Shown: positions 52,001 through 58,469 of the stretch, piece by piece | How the letters are laid out: each line of letters begins with the position of its first letter | Numbering within the stretch: the stretch's first letter is position 1 | Virus record (IMG/VR): IMGVR_UViG_3300031962_000002 | Span: 1-64,000 of that record | Length of the DNA: 64,000 nucleotides | Direction: 5' to 3' (one strand) | Source of the DNA: a virus | Position numbers and translations under genes: made by a program | Notes under the pieces: model-generated | Databases searched by the model: none | What the model saw: the letters and a program-made list of their open reading frames with translations, nothing else | What the model was told of the DNA's origin: nothing

Positions 52001-52268
52001 TATTATTCCATCCAGCGAAAAAAAGACGATTAGACTTTTTATCCTGAACACATCCGATGATTTGATTCGTGCCTGACGGAAGTGAATTTGCGACTAACTG
52101 ATTTCCAATGAGACTACAAACAATTGATTCAGCCGCATTCGCGTAAGAGGTAGAATAAGGTTGAATTGGAGAACCGTTGGTGAGTTTACGGTAGTCTCCT
52201 GGCTGCATGGCTCGACAGTCTGCATCCAAGTTCATTTTTTGGAATCGTTGATGCCATGATTGGTTCAT
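49014..52268 (-). CDS. Large virion protein, probable tail nozzle/hub (1084 aa)
   Basis: Beta-rich throughout with repeated propeller-like strands (NRLFFAGWNNTAANNSIYQY, DMDIVGDILIFTNNGIDIQK) and late sections such as GDTLQTQINYSD. The size, position just after the connector genes and ahead of the ejection genes, and composition fit the nozzle of podovirus tails (T7 gp12/P22 gp10-like). No transmembrane or signal segment. Assignment is by synteny and fold impression only; it could be a different large hub protein. Confidence 0.55.
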   Translation of the reverse strand: MNQSWHQRFQKMNLDADCRAMQPGDYRKLTNGSPIQPYSTSYANAAESIVCSLIGNQLVANSLPSGTNQIIGCVQDKKSNRLFFAGWNNTAANNSIYQYSGATGAITLVMRTALFAWAQTDFVDMDIVGDILIFTNNGIDIQKINVLKAIAGGTYTPLAVELTFIKPPPLAPLTWALGYDTSTSINFISGSYFQFFYRYVYEDYDYSVFNSASLVCNGWLHPTGIDVDYASHVNQAVTGNYAVDGEVTPTVGDRILLTNQTNIGENGIWVKATGAWTKATDSPDISSTPTTVYVKGGVKNFSQVWFLNVPIGGTVVRTNLTGPNYMTITRPVTPPATVIQIEYAVRVNGSNEFFVYKIEKTGAFTSSHTFYNTSYLFTVPDADTFVWNDNIPLKTKSLKIFKNRTFLFNNTEGYTHNTTTQVTLSLTNVTPNFVNGESVTKVIRVAKGGGRYNVGVMFFDFAGRHSGVKCDNTITIPESNNKYKIHVDLTAIAADIPTWAVRRSIVCTKELTSSFFLSQFTQDIYFYKQDGSGVYTYNKDLSAIAAEGTAIDISALTKEKRGYTFNAGDRIKIYDYLNLDNTYHVIDVEILAQDGRFVFTRVLSELNPLSTTLSTNFRFQIYTPIKATQAPFFETGITNINGTTFDLDGDIEIGIHEIYSCPPTGGGSYSATDPFAASNAYIVQPNSSFLQPLEDMSVWEKVFPQWITDAGRSLVKSDSRQINKYTYLRFGQQFILNANFLGLNTFYALDEQALPIENGAGTRLAEAGEVLVAVQEVETEAVYVGQGFVQTSNANLFLTKTDNVIGDARKYLGGHGSLHPASVVAREGKVYYLDIRKGVVVRRAQDGLYVISDYGVKGLISTLCNTHATLATSRIIAGWDPQYDCYCISFIDTSGPSGITLYFHEKSNSWIFQSSMLPEFFGVLNQNQFAFLNGGCWIQSIEGNYNKFFGVQYNRQLDMEFSPLRTLIHIWDGVEVDVENIYVTSGSNEVIIQLYHKNGDTLQTQINYSDFILRESDRVWRSAFFRWMQDQNFTGPNALIQSKYNSARRVRGQSAFMTVVYNGTDRNPMKSITVYYTPSMQSNP

Positions 52269-52271
52269 AGC

Positions 52272-53066
52272 TTAAAGGACTGGTGCTAAATGATAGGTGT
52301 CTCTCAGAACTTCCATAACGTCTTCTGCGCGAAGAGGGAATAATCTTCCTTGAACCGCGTAAAATTCCTGCCAGTAGTTCTTTTCTGAAAGTTGTTTTTC
52401 GGCCATGTTTGAACTTCTCGAAAAATAGTGTCTCCATCTATGGATGCCAAGTTCAATCAGTTTGCCGGCATAAACATTCACGCAAATTTGTTCGGTTGGA
52501 TTAATGCCAGTGGAAATGTATTCCATATAAATTGGAGTCGATGAATTTAGGCTTATGTTGAATTGGATTTCTCCACGTTCACGATTTATCTTAAATTCTC
52601 CAACGCCGTTACTTTTTACAGCAAGTCCGAATAATTTACCCGTATCCATGAATCTGCTATCCAGATTGTAAAATAAAAACCGTGTTATATCCGTTGGATC
52701 GGGCAGAGAATTGGAACCTACTTCTGGGGCTGGTGAACCATTTGGAGGAACGTTATTCGGGAGATTCAAAGAAATCCTTCGATCGTTTGTGAAAAGTCGA
52801 ATTTGTTTGTTGAATTCTACGCCGATCATTACATAATCGACAAAATCATCCGGAAGTATTACGGCTTTCCAAGGTGTGAGGGTTAATACAACAGTCTTGA
52901 TTATTGCATCGAGATCAAATTGGAAACTTTTATAAGTGTCTAAAGCCCATTTGCGATAGGACTCATATCTATGCATCGTCTCACCAGTATCCATCAAAGC
53001 ATTTTTGATACACTCATCCAGTGTCACAAAACCTTTCTGCTTGCCGCCTTGTTTTGTCTGGCTCAT
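52272..53066 (-). CDS. Putative head-tail connector / tail tubular A-like protein (264 aa)
   Basis: Helical start (FVTLDECIKNALMDTGETMH), then beta strands with VILPDDFVDYVMIGVEF, and a helical end (RWRHYFSRSSNMAEKQLSEK). The PDDF element and layout resemble T7 gp11-type adaptor proteins. ATGA-coupled to the previous gene. It lies directly before the nozzle-like protein, the expected order. Identity not certain. Confidence 0.55.
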   Translation of the reverse strand: MSQTKQGGKQKGFVTLDECIKNALMDTGETMHRYESYRKWALDTYKSFQFDLDAIIKTVVLTLTPWKAVILPDDFVDYVMIGVEFNKQIRLFTNDRRISLNLPNNVPPNGSPAPEVGSNSLPDPTDITRFLFYNLDSRFMDTGKLFGLAVKSNGVGEFKINRERGEIQFNISLNSSTPIYMEYISTGINPTEQICVNVYAGKLIELGIHRWRHYFSRSSNMAEKQLSEKNYWQEFYAVQGRLFPLRAEDVMEVLRDTYHLAPVL

Positions 53067-53704
53067 ACTTTAACTGGTTGTGATGGTATCGGTTGACCAT
53101 CCAGTATGCGATCTTGAGGCGCCATCGTCTTCAGCATCATTCGCACTTCTTTTATTATCTCGGTTTGATGTTCCGGGAAAATTGGCAAAACGTCATCTGG
53201 TCCAACTGAATCAGGACTTGCTACAACTAAGTCTACAAGAACTTTTCCTAAAATTGGCCCATCATTGTCGAAGTAAACATTAAGTCCTTTGTTCCAGTAG
53301 CTAAATTGGCCTGGATCAAGATCGGCACATGGAAGATCTTTGCTGACTGCCGGACTTAATCTAGGGATACCGTGATTCGTAGGGTCGTCCACAGGCGCAA
53401 CCGCCGCCAGTCCTTTGTTGAAAGGAAGGCTCATGTAGAATTCAGGGAGTGTGATATATTTTTGGGCTTTTTGTCCGTATTTCTGTGTTTGAACTGTCAC
53501 CGTATACGTGACCACCATCAACTGCAATAGACTTCTATCATCGGAGGCTAGTTTCTCATAAATACGTGGCGCAAGCACTGTATTGGAAGCCTGACGGATG
53601 TATTGAATAACATACAGTTCAGACAGATTGGAATCGACGCTTTGAGCTCCCCCGCTTTCGAGTTCGATTATTTCTCTAGCCAATTTTCGAAGTGTGATGC
53701 TCAT
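53063..53704 (-). CDS. Putative connector/adaptor protein (213 aa)
   Basis: N-terminal helix bundle (LRKLAREIIELESGGAQS, IQYIRQASNTVLAP), beta core and a C-terminal helix (PEHQTEIIKEVRMMLKTM). Flanked by ATGA overlaps on both sides. Similar proteins stand in the connector block of Bacteroidota phages. Role inferred from position. Confidence 0.52.
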   Translation of the reverse strand: MSITLRKLAREIIELESGGAQSVDSNLSELYVIQYIRQASNTVLAPRIYEKLASDDRSLLQLMVVTYTVTVQTQKYGQKAQKYITLPEFYMSLPFNKGLAAVAPVDDPTNHGIPRLSPAVSKDLPCADLDPGQFSYWNKGLNVYFDNDGPILGKVLVDLVVASPDSVGPDDVLPIFPEHQTEIIKEVRMMLKTMAPQDRILDGQPIPSQPVKV

Positions 53705-54558
53705 ACTGTGCTGGCTTCAATGGGTATCTGGGGTTGTCCAAATCTTTGTACTTGCATATCCCTAAATGTCAAACCAAGAATTGCGCATGCATCTTTCGCT
53801 AACCGGTCCAAGCATTGTGGAGGCCATCCAACATCAGTACTTAACGCATCATTGTAAACATATTGAGTAGTCGATGTCACGGCTGAAAAAGTTATTGTAG
53901 CGTCTCCAGTTCCAGACGATTTCGTTAAAGTACCGCTGGCAGTTGGGCCAGTTCCTGGACTTGTGCAAATTAAAGTAGTCGCACCCGCTATTGTGTTTAC
54001 AACTGTAAATGTCTGACCGTTGTTTGTGTAGGTAGCCCCCACAGTTGCATTTGCAGAGGTAACAGTAAAAGTATAAGTCAGCGTTGTAACATAAATAGGT
54101 TTGACTGGTCTTATGAAATAATTGAAGACCACTGGTGTAACCTGATCGGACAATTCTAGTTGTTGAGCGGTGCCGTCATTGAATATGTTAGCGATCAAAT
54201 TTGTGGTGCTGTGAACGTCAATCGGATCTCGAAGTCTACGCCTGAATACTCCAGCCTCAAATATCCGTATCTCGTAGTTGACTCCACCTACCAACGCCCA
54301 AAGATCCATTTCATGTAAATAGTCGGAAGGAAGTGGGCCAAGGTTGTTGGTGATTGCAATATTCGCCCTCTTCATGAAAGGGAAAAGTTCGTTCCTGACT
54401 TTTTTTGTTTTAGCAAATTCACTGACAAGTTCGCGAAAGAAACTCATTTGCGCGAAGTCTATCGCTTGCATCACTTGGTCATCGGAATAGTAAGTTGTGA
54501 CTCCTTTGTCAGTGGCAAGGGATATTATGTCGTAAATCTGTTTTGCGAGCTTTGCCAT
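53701..54558 (-). CDS. Putative adaptor with inserted Ig-like domain (285 aa)
   Basis: Residues ~1-150 and ~235-285 read as one adaptor-like fold (YSDDQVMQAIDFAQMSFFRE, then GWPPQCLDRLAKDACAILGL). Residues ~157-228 are a Thr/Ser/Gly-rich beta insert (TVGATYTNNGQTFTV, ASGTLTKSSGTGDATITFS) of a type common as add-on Ig-like domains in phage virion proteins. The insert likely projects from the connector. The start overlaps the preceding gene (TAATG). Confidence 0.55.
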   Translation of the reverse strand: MAKLAKQIYDIISLATDKGVTTYYSDDQVMQAIDFAQMSFFRELVSEFAKTKKVRNELFPFMKRANIAITNNLGPLPSDYLHEMDLWALVGGVNYEIRIFEAGVFRRRLRDPIDVHSTTNLIANIFNDGTAQQLELSDQVTPVVFNYFIRPVKPIYVTTLTYTFTVTSANATVGATYTNNGQTFTVVNTIAGATTLICTSPGTGPTASGTLTKSSGTGDATITFSAVTSTTQYVYNDALSTDVGWPPQCLDRLAKDACAILGLTFRDMQVQRFGQPQIPIEASTV

Positions 54559-55118
54559 TATGCAACGGCATTCTTTCCGAAAGGTCTTAGTGTAGCTGCT
54601 CTGAACAATCTAACATTGCCAGCCGTGGTGATTGCAATGGATTTGATAATTCCTGGAAACACATAAAGTTTACCTTGAAGGAAGTTTTCAAGGGTTTCAT
54701 TGCCCCCTTGTCTGTTTGGGTCCCAATAAGTCAGGGCTACATTTGCTGCCGTCAGGTCTGCCCCCATAGCCATGAATCCATCCCAGGCTCCCAAACCGCC
54801 TGTTATATCCCAGTTGCCTGTTACATCTGTTGGGGCCTGATAGGCTATTTCAAGGATGATTTGGTTTGAAGCAACGACAATATCTTTGATGTGATGTAAC
54901 CCATTCAGCCACGCATCAAGATTGGTAAGGTTAATAGGCATCCCTTTTGTCAATCCTGTGACTGAATTAACCGTAATGGCTGTATAGCCACTCCATTTGC
55001 CACTTATTGATTTCGCATCCGAGACGGCTGATACAGTGCCAGTGGCTTGTGCGATACCTACATCATCGGTTCCTTTGTCTGCCGCTGTGAGTGAGAAAAA
55101 TTTATCTTTTGACCCCAT
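54558..55118 (-). CDS. Hypothetical virion protein (186 aa)
   Basis: Beta-rich protein (GYTAITVNSVTGLTKGMPIN, IILEIAYQAPTDVTGNWDI) with an aromatic middle and a basic tail. First of the coupled connector block. Composition suits a head or tail structural protein; no family recognised. Confidence 0.52.
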   Translation of the reverse strand: MGSKDKFFSLTAADKGTDDVGIAQATGTVSAVSDAKSISGKWSGYTAITVNSVTGLTKGMPINLTNLDAWLNGLHHIKDIVVASNQIILEIAYQAPTDVTGNWDITGGLGAWDGFMAMGADLTAANVALTYWDPNRQGGNETLENFLQGKLYVFPGIIKSIAITTAGNVRLFRAATLRPFGKNAVA

Positions 55119-55135
55119 GTTATTTTATGGTTTTG

Positions 55136-55297
55136 TTAAGGCCCAGTTTCCAATTCAATGTTTCCAGTTCCGGTTTCAAGTTGGATGTGACCAGTCCCTG
55201 ACTCCAACGCAATGTCAGAACCGCTTCCGCCACCTCCACCACCGCCATTGGCGAGACTTGGTGGTTCCCACATTTGAGCAATCAAATCCAGTTCCAT
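55136..55297 (-). CDS. Small glycine-rich virion-type protein (53 aa)
   Basis: MELDLIAQMWEPPSLANGG, a run of glycines, then repeated strands IQLETGTGNIELETGP with the unit LETGTG. Start at the ATG at 55297; stop 18 bases before the next gene. Short collagen/beta-like peptides of this sort occur in phage virion clusters. Function unknown. Confidence 0.5.
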   Translation of the reverse strand: MELDLIAQMWEPPSLANGGGGGGGSGSDIALESGTGHIQLETGTGNIELETGP

Positions 55298-55306
55298 GTT
55301 GTAAAG

Positions 55307-55999
55307 TTAGTTAATCTTAACCTTCGAACCACTCCATTTGATTTTTGTGCGTCCTCCCGAGTTGGGGTGACTGGTGAACGCTTTTGTCTGCTTTTTTGTG
55401 GAAGTCCAAGGGGTATTTTCAAACGACTGCTGGCGGGGGATAGATTGAGACGCGGGTTTAACGGGCTTTTGGACGGAAGTCACTGGCCGAGTGATTGTTT
55501 CTTTTGTAACAGTTGGCTTTCCGGGGATTGGTATCTTAATTTTTGCTTGTTTGTACGTGGTTTCATGCCTTCCTGAATACTCTTCTTTGCCTTTATAGTT
55601 ATAGGAAGTTTGACCTTCTTTCTGCGCATTCATGCGCATTTGAGTTTTTTCAGGCTTTTCGTGCCGTAGTGCGCCGCTTGCCATGGAGGTTTTTTCATCC
55701 ACTGGTTTGTTGCCGTGAAAGGAACCTGGCACAAATGTTTTTTGAGGTACACTGATAGGGCGATCTTCGTAAGTTGTCGGTGTCGATGGGCCTGGTTTTT
55801 CAATAGTCTGCGACTTCATGCCCACATTCACTGTGCTGCCGCGTGACAGATTTTGACCCGGATTGGTTGGATCCGCAATTTTCCCTTTGCTTTTGATTTT
55901 GTAACTACCTCCCTGCGCTATTGAGGCCATGCCTCTTTCGTCTTTCGCCTTACGTGATAACAAGTTTATCTTGGCGAATGGTGGCTTGGTATCTGGCAT
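55307..55999 (-). CDS. Disordered basic protein (230 aa)
   Basis: Lys/Thr/Pro-rich and probably unstructured (GSYKIKSKGKIADPTNPGQN, then KPVKPASQSIPRQ and GRTKIKWSGSKVKIN). High charge suggests nucleic-acid or capsid binding. First gene of the minus-strand virion block, 71 bases from the divergent gene at 56071. No family recognised. Confidence 0.5.
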   Translation of the reverse strand: MPDTKPPFAKINLLSRKAKDERGMASIAQGGSYKIKSKGKIADPTNPGQNLSRGSTVNVGMKSQTIEKPGPSTPTTYEDRPISVPQKTFVPGSFHGNKPVDEKTSMASGALRHEKPEKTQMRMNAQKEGQTSYNYKGKEEYSGRHETTYKQAKIKIPIPGKPTVTKETITRPVTSVQKPVKPASQSIPRQQSFENTPWTSTKKQTKAFTSHPNSGGRTKIKWSGSKVKIN

Positions 56000-56045
56000 A
56001 GTTGTAATTGTTTAGTAAAAATTGCAAATTTGGACAACATTTACA

Positions 56046-56063
56046 AATAACCATTTTAACCCC
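56046..56063 (+). promoter_or_regulatory. Shared 18-bp leader motif, copy 1
   Basis: AATAACCATTTTAACCCC, repeated exactly at 56327-56344. Both copies end 7-8 bases before a start codon (TTG at 56071, ATG at 56353), so a translation or transcript-stability element is plausible; it also fixes the TTG start of the first gene. Confidence 0.55.
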
Positions 56064-56070
56064 AAACAAA

Positions 56071-56331
56071 TTGCAACAATCAGATGTCGATAATGCCGAA
56101 GCGCTAAAAGCCGCTCCGCTTGCATTGAAATTGGTAAAGGAACTTGCTTTAAGGGTTGAGAAACTCGAAAATGCCGTTCTTGGGGAATTGCCAGCCGCAC
56201 CAACTTCGGCCAGCGTGATTCCTGAAGTAAGTGATCTAGTTAAGGAGGAAACTCCGGCTGAAGAACCAGCAACTATCGAGACTCCGGCGCCTGTTGATGC
56301 ACCCGCCGAGCCATCCGTAGAAGGACAATAA
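56071..56331 (+). CDS. Hypothetical Ala/Pro/Glu-rich protein (86 aa), TTG start
   Basis: I place the start at the TTG at 56071, 7 bases after the shared leader motif. The earlier TTG at 56008 is less likely. Residues ~1-45 form a helix (EALKAAPLALKLVKELALRV); the remainder is Pro/Glu/Ala-rich and likely disordered. It opens the plus-strand group leading to the GroES-like gene. Function unknown. Confidence 0.5.
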   Translation: MQQSDVDNAEALKAAPLALKLVKELALRVEKLENAVLGELPAAPTSASVIPEVSDLVKEETPAEEPATIETPAPVDAPAEPSVEGQ

Positions 56332-56344
56332 CCATTTTAACCCC
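56327..56344 (+). promoter_or_regulatory. Shared 18-bp leader motif, copy 2
   Basis: The same AATAACCATTTTAACCCC as at 56046, here overlapping the previous stop codon and ending 8 bases before the GroES-like ATG. A related leader (TTTAACCCCC then CAAAATG) precedes the gene at 19333 on the minus strand. Confidence 0.55.
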
Positions 56345-56352
56345 CCATCAAA

Positions 56353-56667
56353 ATGATTAAAGCGCCTGAGGATAGAATTATCCTCAAACCAATTCCGCCT
56401 GAAACCGTCCTGAAATCTGGCCTTTTTATCCCTTTGGAGGCCCAAAAGGTCATATGGTGGGAAGTTGTCGCTATCGGCCCGCACGTTGCCAACCGGATAA
56501 AGATTGTCGGCGATAAAGTCACTGTCTTCCAAGATCCAGAAATAAAACTTGAACCCGGCATGTTGGTATTGATCGGAGAATCAGTAGGTATCGAGTTTGA
56601 AGATAAGGGAGAAAAATTCAAGGTGATACGGCACTCGTCTGTGGAACTTTACGATGACAAAAAATGA
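56353..56667 (+). CDS. GroES-like (Cpn10) co-chaperonin
   Basis: A 104-residue protein with the Cpn10 outline: DRIILKPIPPETVLKSGLFI at the start, a mobile-loop region, KVIWWEVVAIGPHV, GDKVTVF, and the final strand KFKVIRHSSVELYDD (parallel to the GroES C-terminus). Phage co-chaperonins (T4 gp31-type) redirect host GroEL to fold capsid protein. The gene is in a short plus-strand group apart from the virion genes. No phage GroEL is seen in the window. Confidence 0.75.
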   Translation: MIKAPEDRIILKPIPPETVLKSGLFIPLEAQKVIWWEVVAIGPHVANRIKIVGDKVTVFQDPEIKLEPGMLVLIGESVGIEFEDKGEKFKVIRHSSVELYDDKK

Positions 56668-56816
56668 TCTGTGAACAGTGTAGCGTTGAAATTATCACCT
56701 TAATGGACCAAGTGAATCATGTTTGTCCTCAAAGTAGTTTGTGTCCAAAGGAATTTGTTTTGCCAGATATTGATGAAATTATTTTAAAACTTATTGAATT
56801 GGAGGATACTGAATGA
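56664..56816 (+). CDS. Small cysteine-motif protein (50 aa)
   Basis: CEQC near residues 3-6 and CPQSSLC near 21-27 give four Cys in a zinc-finger-like pattern. The C-terminal half is a helix (DIDEIILKLIELEDTE). Starts at an ATGA overlap with the GroES-like gene and ends with a TGA overlapping the next ATG, so it is translationally coupled on both sides. Function unknown. Confidence 0.6.
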   Translation: MICEQCSVEIITLMDQVNHVCPQSSLCPKEFVLPDIDEIILKLIELEDTE

Positions 56817-57490
56817 CGCGCTATTCCTCCATCCGATTCAAACCGGCTGACCTTTTCCGCCACAAGACCTTCCAGAAGTTAAAGTCACGCCCTGACTGCG
56901 ATAAACTCGTCAACTACATTCTTTTTCTTTATTCAAAGGACAGTGAATTAATCCGCGAATTTGAGAACGACCTACAAGCCCGCAAGAATGAGGCAGCTAA
57001 AGATGCAGGATATGTGAAGGTTGGCGGAAAATGGGATAATGATCTCGAAAAAGTGATGACCATTCGTGATTACAAAGTGCATGATGCCATCATGGAATTT
57101 CTGAAAATGCAAAAGCATGATGTGTTTACGGATATTCAGATAACTGAGCAGGAGTTATTTGAATTTCAGTCTATGCGTTTCGCGCCAGTTCTCAAGAATA
57201 AAGCTAAAAAGAATCCATCGGCTGACGAAGAGAAAGCCATCATTGAATCCACTTTAAAGAAAAGTACTTTGATGAAAGCCTGCGATGAACGCCGGGTTAG
57301 ACTTGTCAGCCTGCGAGCAGAATTCTACGGAGATAACAAAGACGTGCAAGAGGCAGAATTCACCGAGCAAATTACTCCGGAAAAGGCGGAGCGAATTTTG
57401 GCGACACTTCCTGCTCCTTATGAACTTGAAATTTCAACTCCCGTAGTCGATAATCACCAATCTTCCATCCAACCATCCGAAAGAGTCTGA
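56813..57490 (+). CDS. Hypothetical helical protein (225 aa)
   Basis: Mostly alpha-helical and charged. It has phrases typical of conserved Bacteroidota phage proteins (YILFLYSKDSELIREFENDL, then TEQELFEFQSMRFAPV). It follows the small zinc-type gene with an ATGA overlap and its end overlaps the convergent gene at 57434 by 57 bases. No catalytic motif seen; function unknown. Confidence 0.6.
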   Translation: MTRYSSIRFKPADLFRHKTFQKLKSRPDCDKLVNYILFLYSKDSELIREFENDLQARKNEAAKDAGYVKVGGKWDNDLEKVMTIRDYKVHDAIMEFLKMQKHDVFTDIQITEQELFEFQSMRFAPVLKNKAKKNPSADEEKAIIESTLKKSTLMKACDERRVRLVSLRAEFYGDNKDVQEAEFTEQITPEKAERILATLPAPYELEISTPVVDNHQSSIQPSERV

Positions 57491-57820
57491 TTTTTTTTCA
57501 CAAGGAAATTTGCTTTCTGGAAAATCTGGTTCAATTATTAAAAAATCATCAATGTTAATATGTGCGAGTTTGCCGTCTCGGCATTCTTGATCGGTCAATA
57601 CTTTAACTCTTGGCATCACAATTATAAGGCATCCCAACGAACACCACAAAACAGGGCATAGTTTTTTTGTCCACTTAAACATTCTGCTCCAATGCTGCTC
57701 TTGATCGTTAGCAAGAATTCCTTGCAGAAAGTGACGATATGAATAAAATGATGGAAATTTTATGGCGTATTTTTTGGTGATTATTACCCACCTTGTGACA
57801 CCAGTTTTAACTAATCTCAT
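57434..57820 (-). CDS. Minimal kinase-like protein (128 aa)
   Basis: Two features resemble protein-kinase folds: AIKFP near residues 20-24 (like the beta-3 VAIK lysine) and GRLVIIDYG near 118-126 (resembling DFG). The helical N-lobe and catalytic-loop HRD are not recognisable, so it is at best a tiny, degenerate kinase-like domain. Similar small phage proteins with an IDYG ending exist. Start at the ATG at 57820; it overlaps both neighbours slightly. No activity can be inferred. Confidence 0.52.
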   Translation of the reverse strand: MRLVKTGVTRWVIITKKYAIKFPSFYSYRHFLQGILANDQEQHWSRMFKWTKKLCPVLWCSLGCLIIVMPRVKVLTDQECRDGKLAHINIDDFLIIEPDFPESKFPCEKKSDSFGWLDGRLVIIDYGS

Positions 57821-58469
57821 TTTTCCTCCATCGTGGATGGTTGCTTTTGACATACTTCCTCTTCGGAATCTTTGGCGGATCACCATGAAATGGTGCATTG
57901 GGGTCAAAACCTCTTCCCCTCCATTCCGGATACTGCATGACAAGATAGTATGTGATCTTTTTGTAGTTCTCTTCGCCAATCATTGAAAGCCACATTTCAA
58001 GATTATTATTCGCAGCGTGGAGGTTTTCAACGAATGCCTTAATCATCATTTTACCAAGTCCTGTCACCCGGTACAATCTCGCTCTATTTGCACTCAATGG
58101 AATATTTTCTACCAACCCTAATTTTGTCAATTCAGCCTTTCGCGCTGCGAATATCGCGCCACTCACATTCATTCCTTTGATGGCGGGATAGGCAGGGAAA
58201 GCAAATCCTTCTTTTGCTTCCTCACAGCGCTGCATCCAGCAAAGTTCTTGAAATCGAGTGTATTTAAGTTTTCCAGGTAGTTGATCTTTAAACTGACTTT
58301 TGGTTATTACCCAAGCTGGGTACATGAGCCCTACCAGTCTCCATACCTCGTCATTTATTCGGCTGTTGATAGGATAAATGTCGTTCAACTCTCCGTAACT
58401 CTTTCCAGAGAATAAAGGCATTTCTTTGCCGAACTTCCACCGCTTTTTCTTGGGTTTATCTTCGTTCAT
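57807..58469 (-). CDS. Winged-helix protein, MarR-like (220 aa)
   Basis: Residues ~90-145 read as a winged helix (AIFAARKAELTKLGLVEN, then ARLYRVTGLGKMMIKAF), as in MarR-type DNA-binding domains. Extra helices flank it and the C-terminus is basic. Placed after the replicative helicase with TGATG coupling, so it may regulate replication genes or load the helicase. Fold assignment is by eye. Confidence 0.6.
   Translation of the reverse strand: MNEDKPKKKRWKFGKEMPLFSGKSYGELNDIYPINSRINDEVWRLVGLMYPAWVITKSQFKDQLPGKLKYTRFQELCWMQRCEEAKEGFAFPAYPAIKGMNVSGAIFAARKAELTKLGLVENIPLSANRARLYRVTGLGKMMIKAFVENLHAANNNLEMWLSMIGEENYKKITYYLVMQYPEWRGRGFDPNAPFHGDPPKIPKRKYVKSNHPRWRKNEIS

Noticed and set aside
8155-55999. 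Tape-measure protein, tail sheath or tube (siphovirus/myovirus tail)
   Set aside because: None recognised. The giant protein has enzyme domains and connector/ejection-like order instead.
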